NCBI GenBank assembly: GCA_017624285.1
Contig: JAGANI010000036.1
Span: 1-36,525, forward strand
DNA from: Clostridia bacterium
GTDB taxonomy: Bacteria; Bacillota; Clostridia; Christensenellales; Borkfalkiaceae
Direction: 5' to 3'
Length of the DNA: 36,525 nucleotides
Part shown: positions 1 to 5,052 of the stretch, in pieces
How the letters are laid out: each line of letters starts with the position of its first letter
How positions within the stretch are numbered: the stretch's first letter is position 1
Program-made: the position numbers and the translations under genes
The notes under the pieces: generated by a model
Seen by the model: only the letters and a program-made list of their open reading frames with translations
Database searches by the model: none
What the model was told of the DNA's origin: nothing

Positions 1-54
1 AAAAGTATCAAAAATTTTTATAATAAAACTAATTTATATAAAATTAATAAATTG

Positions 55-82
55 TTGACAAAATTCGGGGGGGGGGTATAAT
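55..82 (+). promoter_or_regulatory. Promoter with G10 tract in the spacer
   Basis: TTGACA at 55-60 and TATAAT at 77-82 are both full consensus and are separated by 16 bp. The spacer is AAATTC followed by ten G residues (67-76). The nuclease gene starts at 111 with a purine-rich site just upstream. Tract slippage would change the -35/-10 distance directly, a known way of phase-varying transcription. Confidence 0.8.
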
Positions 83-110
83 TGTTTTAAAAATAAAAGA
101 GAGATTAATT

Positions 111-824
111 ATGAACGATAAAGATTTAAAATGCCCTATTTGTGGTGAACCTACATATTTAGTATGGGGAAAAAACCCAAGAAAAGACGGATTATGTAAA
201 AAACACGCAGACCAACTATTTAATGAAAAAATAGAACAATGTTCTAATTGCAACAAATGGATTGAAAAAGGTCAAATATGCGATTGTAAAAAGCAAAATA
301 CAGAAGAAGAATTTGAAAAACAAGAAGAAAATAAGTGTTTATTATGTGATGAAGATAGTGGCAAATACTTATTCTGTAAAAAATGCTTTTCAAAATACTA
401 TAAAAAAACACTATTATTAAAGATAAAAGTTGATAGAAATCAAAAATTAGAATTATTAAATGAATCTTACGAAGGTGTTTATACATGTAAAGACGGTCAC
501 ATAGTTAAGAGTAAATCTGAAAGAGATATTGATAACTATCTTTTCGAGCATCAAATTGCTCACGCTTATGAAAAACCTTTAGTTATTGGCAAAGAAATTT
601 TTAAACCAGACTTTTATTTAAAAGATAAAGACGTATATTTAGAACATTGGGGCTATGATGAAAGCAATAAGGAATACACAAATAGGAAAGAATACAAACT
701 GCCAAAATATAAAGAGAAAGGTATAACTTTAATTCAAACACACGAAAAAGATATGCAAGACGTCGAAACATCTCTTGAACTAAAACTAACGAATTATATT
801 ATTGGTGAAATTAACGAAGAATAA
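111..824 (+). CDS. Zinc-ribbon protein with C-terminal PD-(D/E)XK nuclease domain
   Basis: The 237-aa protein has two parts. Residues 8-92 carry three Cys-rich clusters: C8/C11/C29/H32, C44/C47/C57/C59 and C76/C79/C89/C92, the last a clear CxxC...CxxC ribbon. Residues 130-215 look like the PD-(D/E)XK nuclease domain often found on superfamily 1 helicases and stand-alone restriction-type enzymes: SKSERDI with E137, YEKP with E154, KPDF with D167, YLEHWG with E178, then lysines around 196-201. The likely role is metal-dependent cleavage of DNA or RNA, but the substrate cannot be read from sequence. There is no helicase or methylase partner in the window. The stop codon lies in a bidirectional terminator. 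A defence role is only an inference, from the accessory setting and the phase-variable-looking promoter. Confidence 0.75.
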   Translation: MNDKDLKCPICGEPTYLVWGKNPRKDGLCKKHADQLFNEKIEQCSNCNKWIEKGQICDCKKQNTEEEFEKQEENKCLLCDEDSGKYLFCKKCFSKYYKKTLLLKIKVDRNQKLELLNESYEGVYTCKDGHIVKSKSERDIDNYLFEHQIAHAYEKPLVIGKEIFKPDFYLKDKDVYLEHWGYDESNKEYTNRKEYKLPKYKEKGITLIQTHEKDMQDVETSLELKLTNYIIGEINEE

Positions 825-847
825 AAGCGGGGTTACCCCCGCTTTTA
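823..847. terminator. Bidirectional terminator
   Basis: AAAAGCGGGG (823-832) and CCCCGCTTTT (837-846) form a perfect 10-bp stem with a 4-nt loop. The A and T arms give a U tract on both strands, so it can end both the nuclease gene and the convergent gene that stops at 848. Confidence 0.85.
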
Positions 848-1087
848 TTAATAATACTTTGACCAAATTTTTCTATTTTTACCACGATAATTATTTGTAG
901 ATGGACGTCCCAAACTTTTTTCAATATAATCTAGATTAGCTTTATTTTTTGGAATTTGATAACGTTTATCGTCCATTACAACAGTTAATGTTTTTGAATG
1001 GGGTAAACTTGTAACTAAATCAATTCTTCTATCGTAAAGAATTGAAGATACCTTTTCAACCTTTTTAGAACTTACTTTTTTTGGCAT
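848..1087 (-). CDS. Small basic protein, unknown function
   Basis: The 79-aa Lys/Arg-rich protein is preceded on the minus strand by AAGGAAA about 7 nt before the ATG, so translation is likely. No family is recognised. The N-terminus (MPKKVSSKKVEKVSS) is highly basic, followed by a short strand-rich segment and a basic C-terminus. No signal peptide or membrane helix is visible. It is the last gene of a minus-strand series of small proteins and shares its terminator with the convergent nuclease gene. Nucleic-acid binding is plausible from its charge but is not shown. Confidence 0.6.
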   Translation of the reverse strand: MPKKVSSKKVEKVSSILYDRRIDLVTSLPHSKTLTVVMDDKRYQIPKNKANLDYIEKSLGRPSTNNYRGKNRKIWSKYY

Positions 1088-1135
1088 AATAAATTTCCTT
1101 TTCCCTTGACGCTGGGAGCAACGTATTTTTAATCT

Positions 1136-1351
1136 TTAATTCTTTATTTTTCCAAGACGTTCACAATCTAGTATTAGACGATAACCACCAAGACCATCAG
1201 CATCTATTCGATTGTATAAAGTATTTAAATATCCATCTGACATAGATAAGAACTCTTTATAATGTTCAATAGAAAAATCTATTGCATCATGAATATGAGT
1301 TCTTATATGTACTTCAATAGTTCCATTAGTTTTTAATCTAATTACAAACAT
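1136..1351 (-). CDS. Small hypothetical protein
   Basis: The 71-aa protein has a strong minus-strand ribosome binding site (AAGGAGAAAG) ahead of the ATG. No family is recognised. The sequence suggests a compact alpha/beta fold: MFVIRLKTNGTIEVHIR is strand-like, followed by a helix around HDAIDFSIEHYKEF. It lies 49 bp upstream of the 848-1087 gene in the same direction, so the two are probably cotranscribed. The predicted small RNA at 1425-1490 lies beyond its start and runs the opposite way. Confidence 0.6.
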   Translation of the reverse strand: MFVIRLKTNGTIEVHIRTHIHDAIDFSIEHYKEFLSMSDGYLNTLYNRIDADGLGGYRLILDCERLGKIKN

Positions 1352-1389
1352 AATTCTTTCTCCTTTTTTAATAAATTTTTCTAAATTAG

Positions 1390-1418
1390 TTGATTTTTTT
1401 GGTTTAATAGCATATAAT
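1390..1418 (+). promoter_or_regulatory. Promoter of predicted small RNA 1
   Basis: TTGATT at 1390-1395 and TATAAT at 1413-1418 are separated by exactly 17 bp, facing the plus strand. The expected start, near 1425, falls one base before the first stem of the RNA candidate. No reading frame follows. Confidence 0.65.
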
Positions 1419-1424
1419 AATAAT

Positions 1425-1490
1425 AGAATTCAGTTCAGCCCAAAAGGCAATTCATTGCGGTGACGCATCTCGGAACTGAGTTCTTTTTTT
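1425..1490 (+). ncRNA. Predicted compact small RNA of about 66 nt
   Basis: The 5' segment GAATTCAGTTC (1426-1436) pairs over 11 positions (one G-U) with GAACTGAGTTC (1473-1483), which is followed by eight T residues. The whole RNA is thus closed by its own terminator stem. Inside are a GCC/GGC hairpin (1438-1448) and TGCG-GTGA-CGCA (1456-1467), a stem capped by a GNRA tetraloop. A spaced -35/-10 pair sits just upstream. No known RNA family is recognised. It converges on the minus-strand gene ending at 1490. Confidence 0.55.
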
Positions 1491-1825
1491 TATTTAAATT
1501 TTTTATTATACTTTCTAATTTTCTTTTTACTTTGTTTACTAAATCTAAAATTAGGAAGTTTTTCTTCACTAAAACTTTTTTCACCTTGCCAAAATGGTGG
1601 CGAAACCCTTGACCTGCGTTTATCATTACTTAATTTATTAGGATTCTCACCAACATCTAAAGTTTCAACACCTTCAACATTTCTTGCGTGAGTTATAGTA
1701 TTTGCTTTATATTTATGACCTTTTCTGGCAGTTATGTAAGCAGGATGATTTTCTCCATTACTACCACGATGAGCTGGATTTAAGTCTATTCTAAACTCAC
1801 TTTTTCTTAAATATTTTTTACTCAT
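1490..1825 (-). CDS. Basic hypothetical protein
   Basis: The start at 1825 is chosen because AAAGGAG lies the right distance upstream on the minus strand. A longer frame reaching 1879 has no such site and overlaps the upstream gene. The 111-aa product begins MSKKYLRKSEFRIDLN. It has a segment rich in His, Gly and Asn (AHRGSNGENHPAYITARKGH) and ends in a very basic tail (KQSKKKIRKYNKKFK). No family is recognised and no membrane segment is seen. It follows the frameshifted small gene at 1848-1993 by 22 bp, so the two were probably one transcription unit. Confidence 0.6.
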   Translation of the reverse strand: MSKKYLRKSEFRIDLNPAHRGSNGENHPAYITARKGHKYKANTITHARNVEGVETLDVGENPNKLSNDKRRSRVSPPFWQGEKSFSEEKLPNFRFSKQSKKKIRKYNKKFK

Positions 1826-1847
1826 AATGTTACTCCTTTGTGTAAAA

Positions 1848-1993
1848 TTATTTAGTTCCTGTTTCACGGAATTTTTCAATCATTTCATAAATAAAATAAC
1901 TATTTTGCTGTAATAATTCATCTAAAGTTGCTTTTATGCTAGCATAGTTACTTTAGCAAGTTCTTTACGTTTTGGTTGATAAACATTTGACAT
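1848..1993 (-). pseudogene. Frameshifted small protein gene
   Basis: Read on the minus strand, the frame opens ATG at 1993 after GGAG and codes MSNVYQPKRKELAK, then meets TAA at 1934. The neighbouring frame is open from about 1952 to a stop at 1848 and codes SNYASIKATLDELLQQ and on to ETGTK. One extra A near 1952-1954 would join them into a 48-aa protein with a basic start and an amphipathic helix. This may be a recent mutation, a consensus error in the short A run, or recoding. No family is recognised. Confidence 0.5.
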
Positions 1994-2015
1994 ATTAAAA
2001 ACACTCCAGTATAAT
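1987..2015 (+). promoter_or_regulatory. Consensus promoter of predicted small RNA 2
   Basis: TTGACA (1987-1992) and TATAAT (2010-2015) are both perfect, with a 17-bp spacer, pointing to the plus strand. The -35 box overlaps the start codon of the minus-strand gene beginning at 1993, so the two transcripts would interfere. No plus-strand reading frame follows. Confidence 0.75.
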
Positions 2016-2021
2016 AATAAT

Positions 2022-2134
2022 GCTGACTTAAAGCGTCCCGATGGGACAGGGTTGGGCTATACGCAGTAAACCCACGAAATAACGATAGTCAACCGTTTTT
2101 CTAACCACTCTTTTTAAGGGTGGTTATTTTTTTT
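2022..2134 (+). ncRNA. Predicted structured small RNA of about 113 nt
   Basis: From the promoter's expected start the RNA contains hairpin GTCCC-GAT-GGGAC (2035-2047). A second stem has two parts: GGTTG (2050-2054) with CAACC (2090-2094), and CTAT (2057-2060) with ATAG (2085-2088). A terminator stem follows, AACCACTC (2103-2110) with GGGTGGTT (2118-2125), and then A and eight T residues. It resembles the size and layout of regulatory or antisense RNAs of mobile elements, but no known family is recognised. Its 3' end overlaps the end of the minus-strand gene fragment at 2114. Confidence 0.6.
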
Positions 2135-2377
2135 AAACGGTATTGTATTTAAATCTTCAGTTATTAAAGATAATTTTCCTTGTTGTGGTTCTATAACAGG
2201 TGAGCAGAAAGAATCAAAAGCACTTTTAAAATCAAAAGTGTTTTTATTTTTTTGCTTTTTTAATTGCTTTACTTCATTTTCGTAAACAAATGAATTTCCA
2301 ACAGGGTTACCGTTTTTATCTAGTTCGTTATAAACCTTTACAAAATCTGTTAGTGGTATATCACTAAAAAAGGACCT
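2114..2377 (-). pseudogene. Headless C-terminal gene fragment
   Basis: The minus-strand frame is open from 2377 to a stop at 2114 with no ATG and a TGA immediately upstream. The 87 codons read like real protein (SDIPLTDFVKVYNELDKNG, later FDFKSAFDSFCSPVIEP). They use the same codons as the neighbouring small genes. No family is recognised. The break point lies only a few bases from the hairpin array beginning at 2384, so the 5' part of the gene was probably lost or displaced when that array arrived. Confidence 0.5.
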
Positions 2378-2581
2378 TCAATAGCCGAGTCCCTACAAGG
2401 GATTCGGCAACTAAATAAATCCTAAACGGATTTGTGATATTCGTCTAACGACGAGTGATATTGCCTATCGGCAGTGATATTTGCCTACGGCAAGTTAAGG
2501 ATTTATTTAATATAACTTTGGCGTTAGCCAAAATATAACGCAAGATTTATCTTGCATATCACTTTTAGCCACAAGGCTAAA
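2358..2581. repeat. Hairpin array separated by GTGATAT motifs
   Basis: GTGATAT occurs at 2434, 2455 and 2474 (period 19-21 bp), and each copy is followed by a small perfect hairpin (2441-2454, 2462-2473, 2481-2493). Inverted copies (ATATCAC) lie at 2358 and 2556. The array sits between TAAATAAATCCT (2412-2423) and its exact reverse complement (2498-2509). Further hairpins occupy 2384-2408 (10-bp stem), 2417-2433, 2518-2531, 2540-2555 and 2564-2581. No reading frame crosses it. It looks like a non-coding mobile or structural repeat. Confidence 0.7.
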
Positions 2582-2620
2582 AATAAAACTAAATTATTTT
2601 AATCTTTTGTGGACAAGAAA

Positions 2621-2664
2621 AGCCCACCATATTTCGCCTTAAAGCGAAGTATAGTGGGCTACAC
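2621..2664 (-). terminator. Terminator of the XRE repressor gene
   Basis: A 17-position stem (2621-2637 with 2644-2660, one mismatch and one wobble) is followed on the minus strand by TTTTCTTG. It lies about 50 bp beyond the repressor stop and also separates that gene from the hairpin array. Confidence 0.65.
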
Positions 2665-2712
2665 TTTTCGTTAAATTTCAATTCAATTATAAGACTGCTT
2701 AATTCCGCTCTT

Positions 2713-2919
2713 TTATTTTTCCAAATCTTCCGTTAATTCTTCAAATGTAACGTTAAAAACATTTAAAATTTTTATAATATTGTATAAAGAAGGCTCCACC
2801 TTATTACACTCCCACTCACTAACTCGTTGTTGTGTTGTTTGAATAAGACGTGCAAATTCGCCTTGGCTTATGTTTTGTTGTTTTCTTAAATTTTTAAGAT
2901 TTTCACCAAATGTACTCAT
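2713..2919 (-). CDS. XRE/Cro-family transcriptional repressor
   Basis: The 68-aa protein is a single helix-turn-helix domain of the lambda repressor/Cro type. GENLKNLRKQQNISQGEFARLIQ leads into the recognition region TTQQRVSEWECNKVEPS, then LYNIIKILNVFNVTFEEL. There is no ligand-binding or protease domain, so it is a minimal dimerising regulator. It is divergent from the small-protein operon at 3020. The intergenic promoter contains an ACACTA...TAGTGT palindrome, and ACACTA recurs at 2931 close to the repressor's own start, so it probably represses both directions. No ribosome binding site is visible. A TAAAAT box ends 6 nt before the ATG, so a leaderless mRNA is possible. Confidence 0.85.
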   Translation of the reverse strand: MSTFGENLKNLRKQQNISQGEFARLIQTTQQRVSEWECNKVEPSLYNIIKILNVFNVTFEELTEDLEK

Positions 2920-2953
2920 GCAGTTATTTTACACTAAAAAGCGAGTTTTTTGC

Positions 2954-2982
2954 TTGACATACACTAATTATAGTGTTATAAT
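2954..2982 (+). promoter_or_regulatory. Consensus promoter with palindromic operator in spacer
   Basis: TTGACA (2954-2959) and TATAAT (2977-2982) are spaced by 17 bp. The spacer holds ACACTA-ATTA-TAGTGT (2961-2976), inverted half-sites placed where a bound repressor would block RNA polymerase. A further ACACTA half-site lies at 2931-2936. The adjacent XRE protein is the obvious binder. Confidence 0.75.
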
Positions 2983-3019
2983 AATTAGGAACAAAAATCA
3001 TATAGTGGAGGGTGTATTA

Positions 3020-3184
3020 ATGTGTAGTGAAGAACATGAATTTTTAATAGTGTATAAAGATGAATATTTGGGTATACGTAGTGAAGTTTATTCAGCAGAA
3101 GATGCAAAAAGTGCGCTAACAAAATTCCATTTTGATAATATGGGACTAGATGTAGTTGTTATAAATATTCAGCAGATAAATTAA
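3020..3184 (+). CDS. Small protein of the XRE-controlled operon
   Basis: The start at 3020 is set by GGAGGG 7 nt upstream. The 54-aa product begins MCSEEHEFLIVYKDEYLGIR and ends VVINIQQIN, with acidic helices between strand-like segments, suggesting a small soluble alpha/beta fold. No family is recognised. It is the first gene after the operator-containing promoter and is followed closely by two tiny hydrophobic peptides. It could be a partner or antidote of those peptides, but nothing in its sequence shows this. Confidence 0.65.
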   Translation: MCSEEHEFLIVYKDEYLGIRSEVYSAEDAKSALTKFHFDNMGLDVVVINIQQIN

Positions 3185-3204
3185 AAAGATAAAGTGGATG
3201 GTTT

Positions 3205-3267
3205 ATGGGAATATTTATTTTATGCTGTTTAGCGTTATATTTTTTACTAAAAAACAATAAATTTTAG
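3205..3267 (+). CDS. 20-aa single-helix membrane peptide
   Basis: ATG at 3205 follows GTGGATGG. The peptide MGIFILCCLALYFLLKNNKF is one hydrophobic helix with a charged C-terminal tail, the form of type I toxins and small membrane regulators. It lies 20 bp after the 54-aa gene and 12 bp before a second similar peptide. The pair of adjacent hydrophobic frames argues against chance, but no homologue is recognised. Confidence 0.45.
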   Translation: MGIFILCCLALYFLLKNNKF

Positions 3268-3279
3268 GTTGTATAATTT

Positions 3280-3345
3280 ATGATATTAGGTTTTGTTTTA
3301 ATATTTGTAATAATTTATGTGGCGTATAATGTTTTAAAATTGTAA
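3280..3345 (+). CDS. 21-aa single-helix membrane peptide
   Basis: ATG at 3280 is preceded by a weak TAGG about 15 nt upstream, partly inside the stop of the previous peptide, so coupled translation is possible. The product starts MILGFVLIFVIIYVAYN and ends in a Lys-containing tail. It is a hydrophobic helix like its upstream neighbour, with no sequence identity beyond composition. The terminator at 3396-3428 closes the operon. Confidence 0.4.
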   Translation: MILGFVLIFVIIYVAYNVLKL

Positions 3346-3395
3346 GTTTGGATAGCTTTTAACTTGCAACGATGATAAAAATTTTAGTTTTAACG

Positions 3396-3428
3396 CAAAA
3401 GGATAGCAAAAATTTTGCTATCCTTTTG
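3396..3428. terminator. Long palindromic terminator
   Basis: CAAAAGGATAGCAAAA (3396-3411) is repeated as an exact reverse complement (3413-3428) around one base. It can end the small-protein operon. From here to 3578 there is only AT-rich DNA with no reading frame. Confidence 0.65.
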
Positions 3429-3578
3429 TATTGTCTAAAAAATTCCTAAGAGTGACGCCATTAGCTTTGTCTTTTTTTATTTTAATATGTATGTAATTAT
3501 GGCGCATCATTAAATACCTTCATAAATAAAGATAAAGGTTTTTATTTTATAAATTTAGATATAAATTCTTTAAGTTAG

Positions 3579-3606
3579 TTGCAAAAGTATTTTTTTATGG
3601 TATAAT
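3579..3606 (+). promoter_or_regulatory. Promoter of the beta-helix gene
   Basis: TTGCAA (3579-3584), a 16-bp spacer and TATAAT (3601-3606) with an extended TGg element just before the -10. The leader is about 20 nt and contains AGGAGG. Confidence 0.7.
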
Positions 3607-3631
3607 TTATAAAAATGTTTAGGAGGCTTTT

Positions 3632-4771
3632 ATGCTTATAGGAAACGGCAAGTTTGATAACGCCAATGCTATTCAAAAAATGTTAGATAAAAAGGGGATA
3701 GTTAAAATTACTAAGCCCGGCGTATACGTGGTTGGTAAAACGCTTAAAATCCACTCTGATACGAGGTTTGTTTTATCACCCGGGGTAAGGTTGCTGGCTA
3801 AGCCGTATTCTAAATGCGCCCTTATCGAAAACGATTGTTTTGCAGACCCTAACGCGCGCAACCTAAATATTGAGATTGTCGGTGGTATATGGGACGGTAA
3901 CTGCGATAATATGGGCTTAGACGGTGAGTACGAAGCTTTACATCGTGAAGACAGCCCGTACAGTCCTTCGCTTTTTAAAGGTAAGCTTATTCGCTTTGCC
4001 GGTGTAGATAATATCCGTTTAGAAAAGATGACGGTAAAAGACCCTGTTAGCTATGGTATACAACTTGCAGACGTCGTAAATTTTACTGTACGTGATATGG
4101 TTTTTGATTACAACCACAACTTTGGCACTACCGACGGCGTACATATCAACGGTCCTGCCTACGGTGGCATTATCGAAAATTTATTCGGTACGACCAACGA
4201 CGATATGGTTTCTTTGACAACTATTGACGAAACCCATGCAGAAGTTACCGTTGGTGAAATTTGCAACGTAATCATTAAAAACGTAACTGCCCAAAACGGC
4301 TATTCCGGCGTAAGGTTATTATCTGCAGGTGGTTATCCGTTAAAAGGCGTTACCGTAAGTGGTGTCTACGGTGATTACAGGCATAACGCAGTATTAATTT
4401 CGCACCATTATACAAGACCTAACACGCCTATCTATTTTGACGATATCGTGGTAGAAAAGGTCCATGCAAGAAAGAGTAATACCCCATTAACTAGCGACCA
4501 TTTTACTTTGTGGGAAAAAGGCGCTATCGAAACTTTACCCGTAATTTGGGTGGAAGAAGGTATCACTGTAGGTAGTTTAACGATAGAAGACGTTTATCGT
4601 GAAGAAATCGCCCAAACCACAGGCGCGCTTATCGATATTAATGAAGGCGTTAACGTTGATACTTTAATCCTTAAAAATATCCGTCAAAAACTTGTAAACG
4701 GTCAAGATGCGCCATGTTTACGTAACGGTGCTAAACCTAAAACGTTAATTACCGATATGATAGATTATTAA
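3632..4771 (+). CDS. Right-handed beta-helix protein, GH28 (polygalacturonase)-like
   Basis: The 379-aa protein opens with the pectate-lyase-superfamily pattern (DNANAIQKMLDKKG...GVYVVGKTLKIHSDT) and continues in beta-helix coils. The GH28 acid signature is present: TTDG (D168) and NDD (D190, D191), with the expected spacing of about 22 residues. The usual GHG histidine is not evident, and the RIK motif is replaced by GVRLL. AGGAGG lies before the ATG. There is no signal peptide, so it acts in the cytoplasm, probably on an imported oligosaccharide. The substrate is not deducible, and a lyase or epimerase role on the same fold is possible. It is monocistronic between its own promoter and terminator. 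Confidence 0.7.
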   Translation: MLIGNGKFDNANAIQKMLDKKGIVKITKPGVYVVGKTLKIHSDTRFVLSPGVRLLAKPYSKCALIENDCFADPNARNLNIEIVGGIWDGNCDNMGLDGEYEALHREDSPYSPSLFKGKLIRFAGVDNIRLEKMTVKDPVSYGIQLADVVNFTVRDMVFDYNHNFGTTDGVHINGPAYGGIIENLFGTTNDDMVSLTTIDETHAEVTVGEICNVIIKNVTAQNGYSGVRLLSAGGYPLKGVTVSGVYGDYRHNAVLISHHYTRPNTPIYFDDIVVEKVHARKSNTPLTSDHFTLWEKGAIETLPVIWVEEGITVGSLTIEDVYREEIAQTTGALIDINEGVNVDTLILKNIRQKLVNGQDAPCLRNGAKPKTLITDMIDY

Positions 4772-4797
4772 TTATTACGAAACACGTATTTTTTTAT

Positions 4798-4821
4798 AGG
4801 CAGGGCAACCTGCCTTTTTTA
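4798..4821 (+). terminator. Intrinsic terminator
   Basis: AGGCAGG-GCAA-CCTGCCT followed by a T run, 26 bp after the beta-helix gene stop. Confidence 0.85.
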
Positions 4822-4985
4822 TTACGTTAACTATTATTTACTTAGTTTATATTCAAAATAAAGCACGATTAAAATTAATATACAATTTTTTATATAAATA
4901 ATTGTAAAATAGTATGTAAATATAGTGCAAATTTTTTAAAAAAACAAATTAACTTTTTTATTAATAAAAATATAAAACCAAATAC

Positions 4986-5014
4986 TTGAAAAACCTTTGG
5001 TTTCGTGATACAAT
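4986..5014 (+). promoter_or_regulatory. tyrS promoter
   Basis: TTGAAA (4986-4991), a 17-bp spacer and TACAAT (5009-5014) with an upstream TG. The leader is only about 30 nt, too short for the T-box riboswitch that often controls this gene in Firmicutes. Confidence 0.7.
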
Positions 5015-5052
5015 ATTACAAGAGTAATATTAATTTAATTTGAAGGTAAAAA

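Noticed and set aside
1435-1626. Minus-strand frame of 63 codons
   Set aside because: It overlaps the 111-aa gene and the RNA candidate, has no ribosome binding site and looks like an out-of-frame shadow.
2384-2581. CRISPR array or integron attC cluster
   Set aside because: Units are about 20 bp with hairpins that differ in sequence; there are no spacers of 30 bp, no long identical repeat, and no cas or integrase gene.
1-3600. Complete prophage, plasmid or transposon
   Set aside because: No integrase, transposase, relaxase or replication gene is seen, and no flanking direct repeats or tRNA target were found; it is described only as an accessory island.
4820-5052. T-box riboswitch ahead of tyrS
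   Set aside because: No T-box sequence or leader terminator was found, and the promoter leaves only a 30-nt leader.
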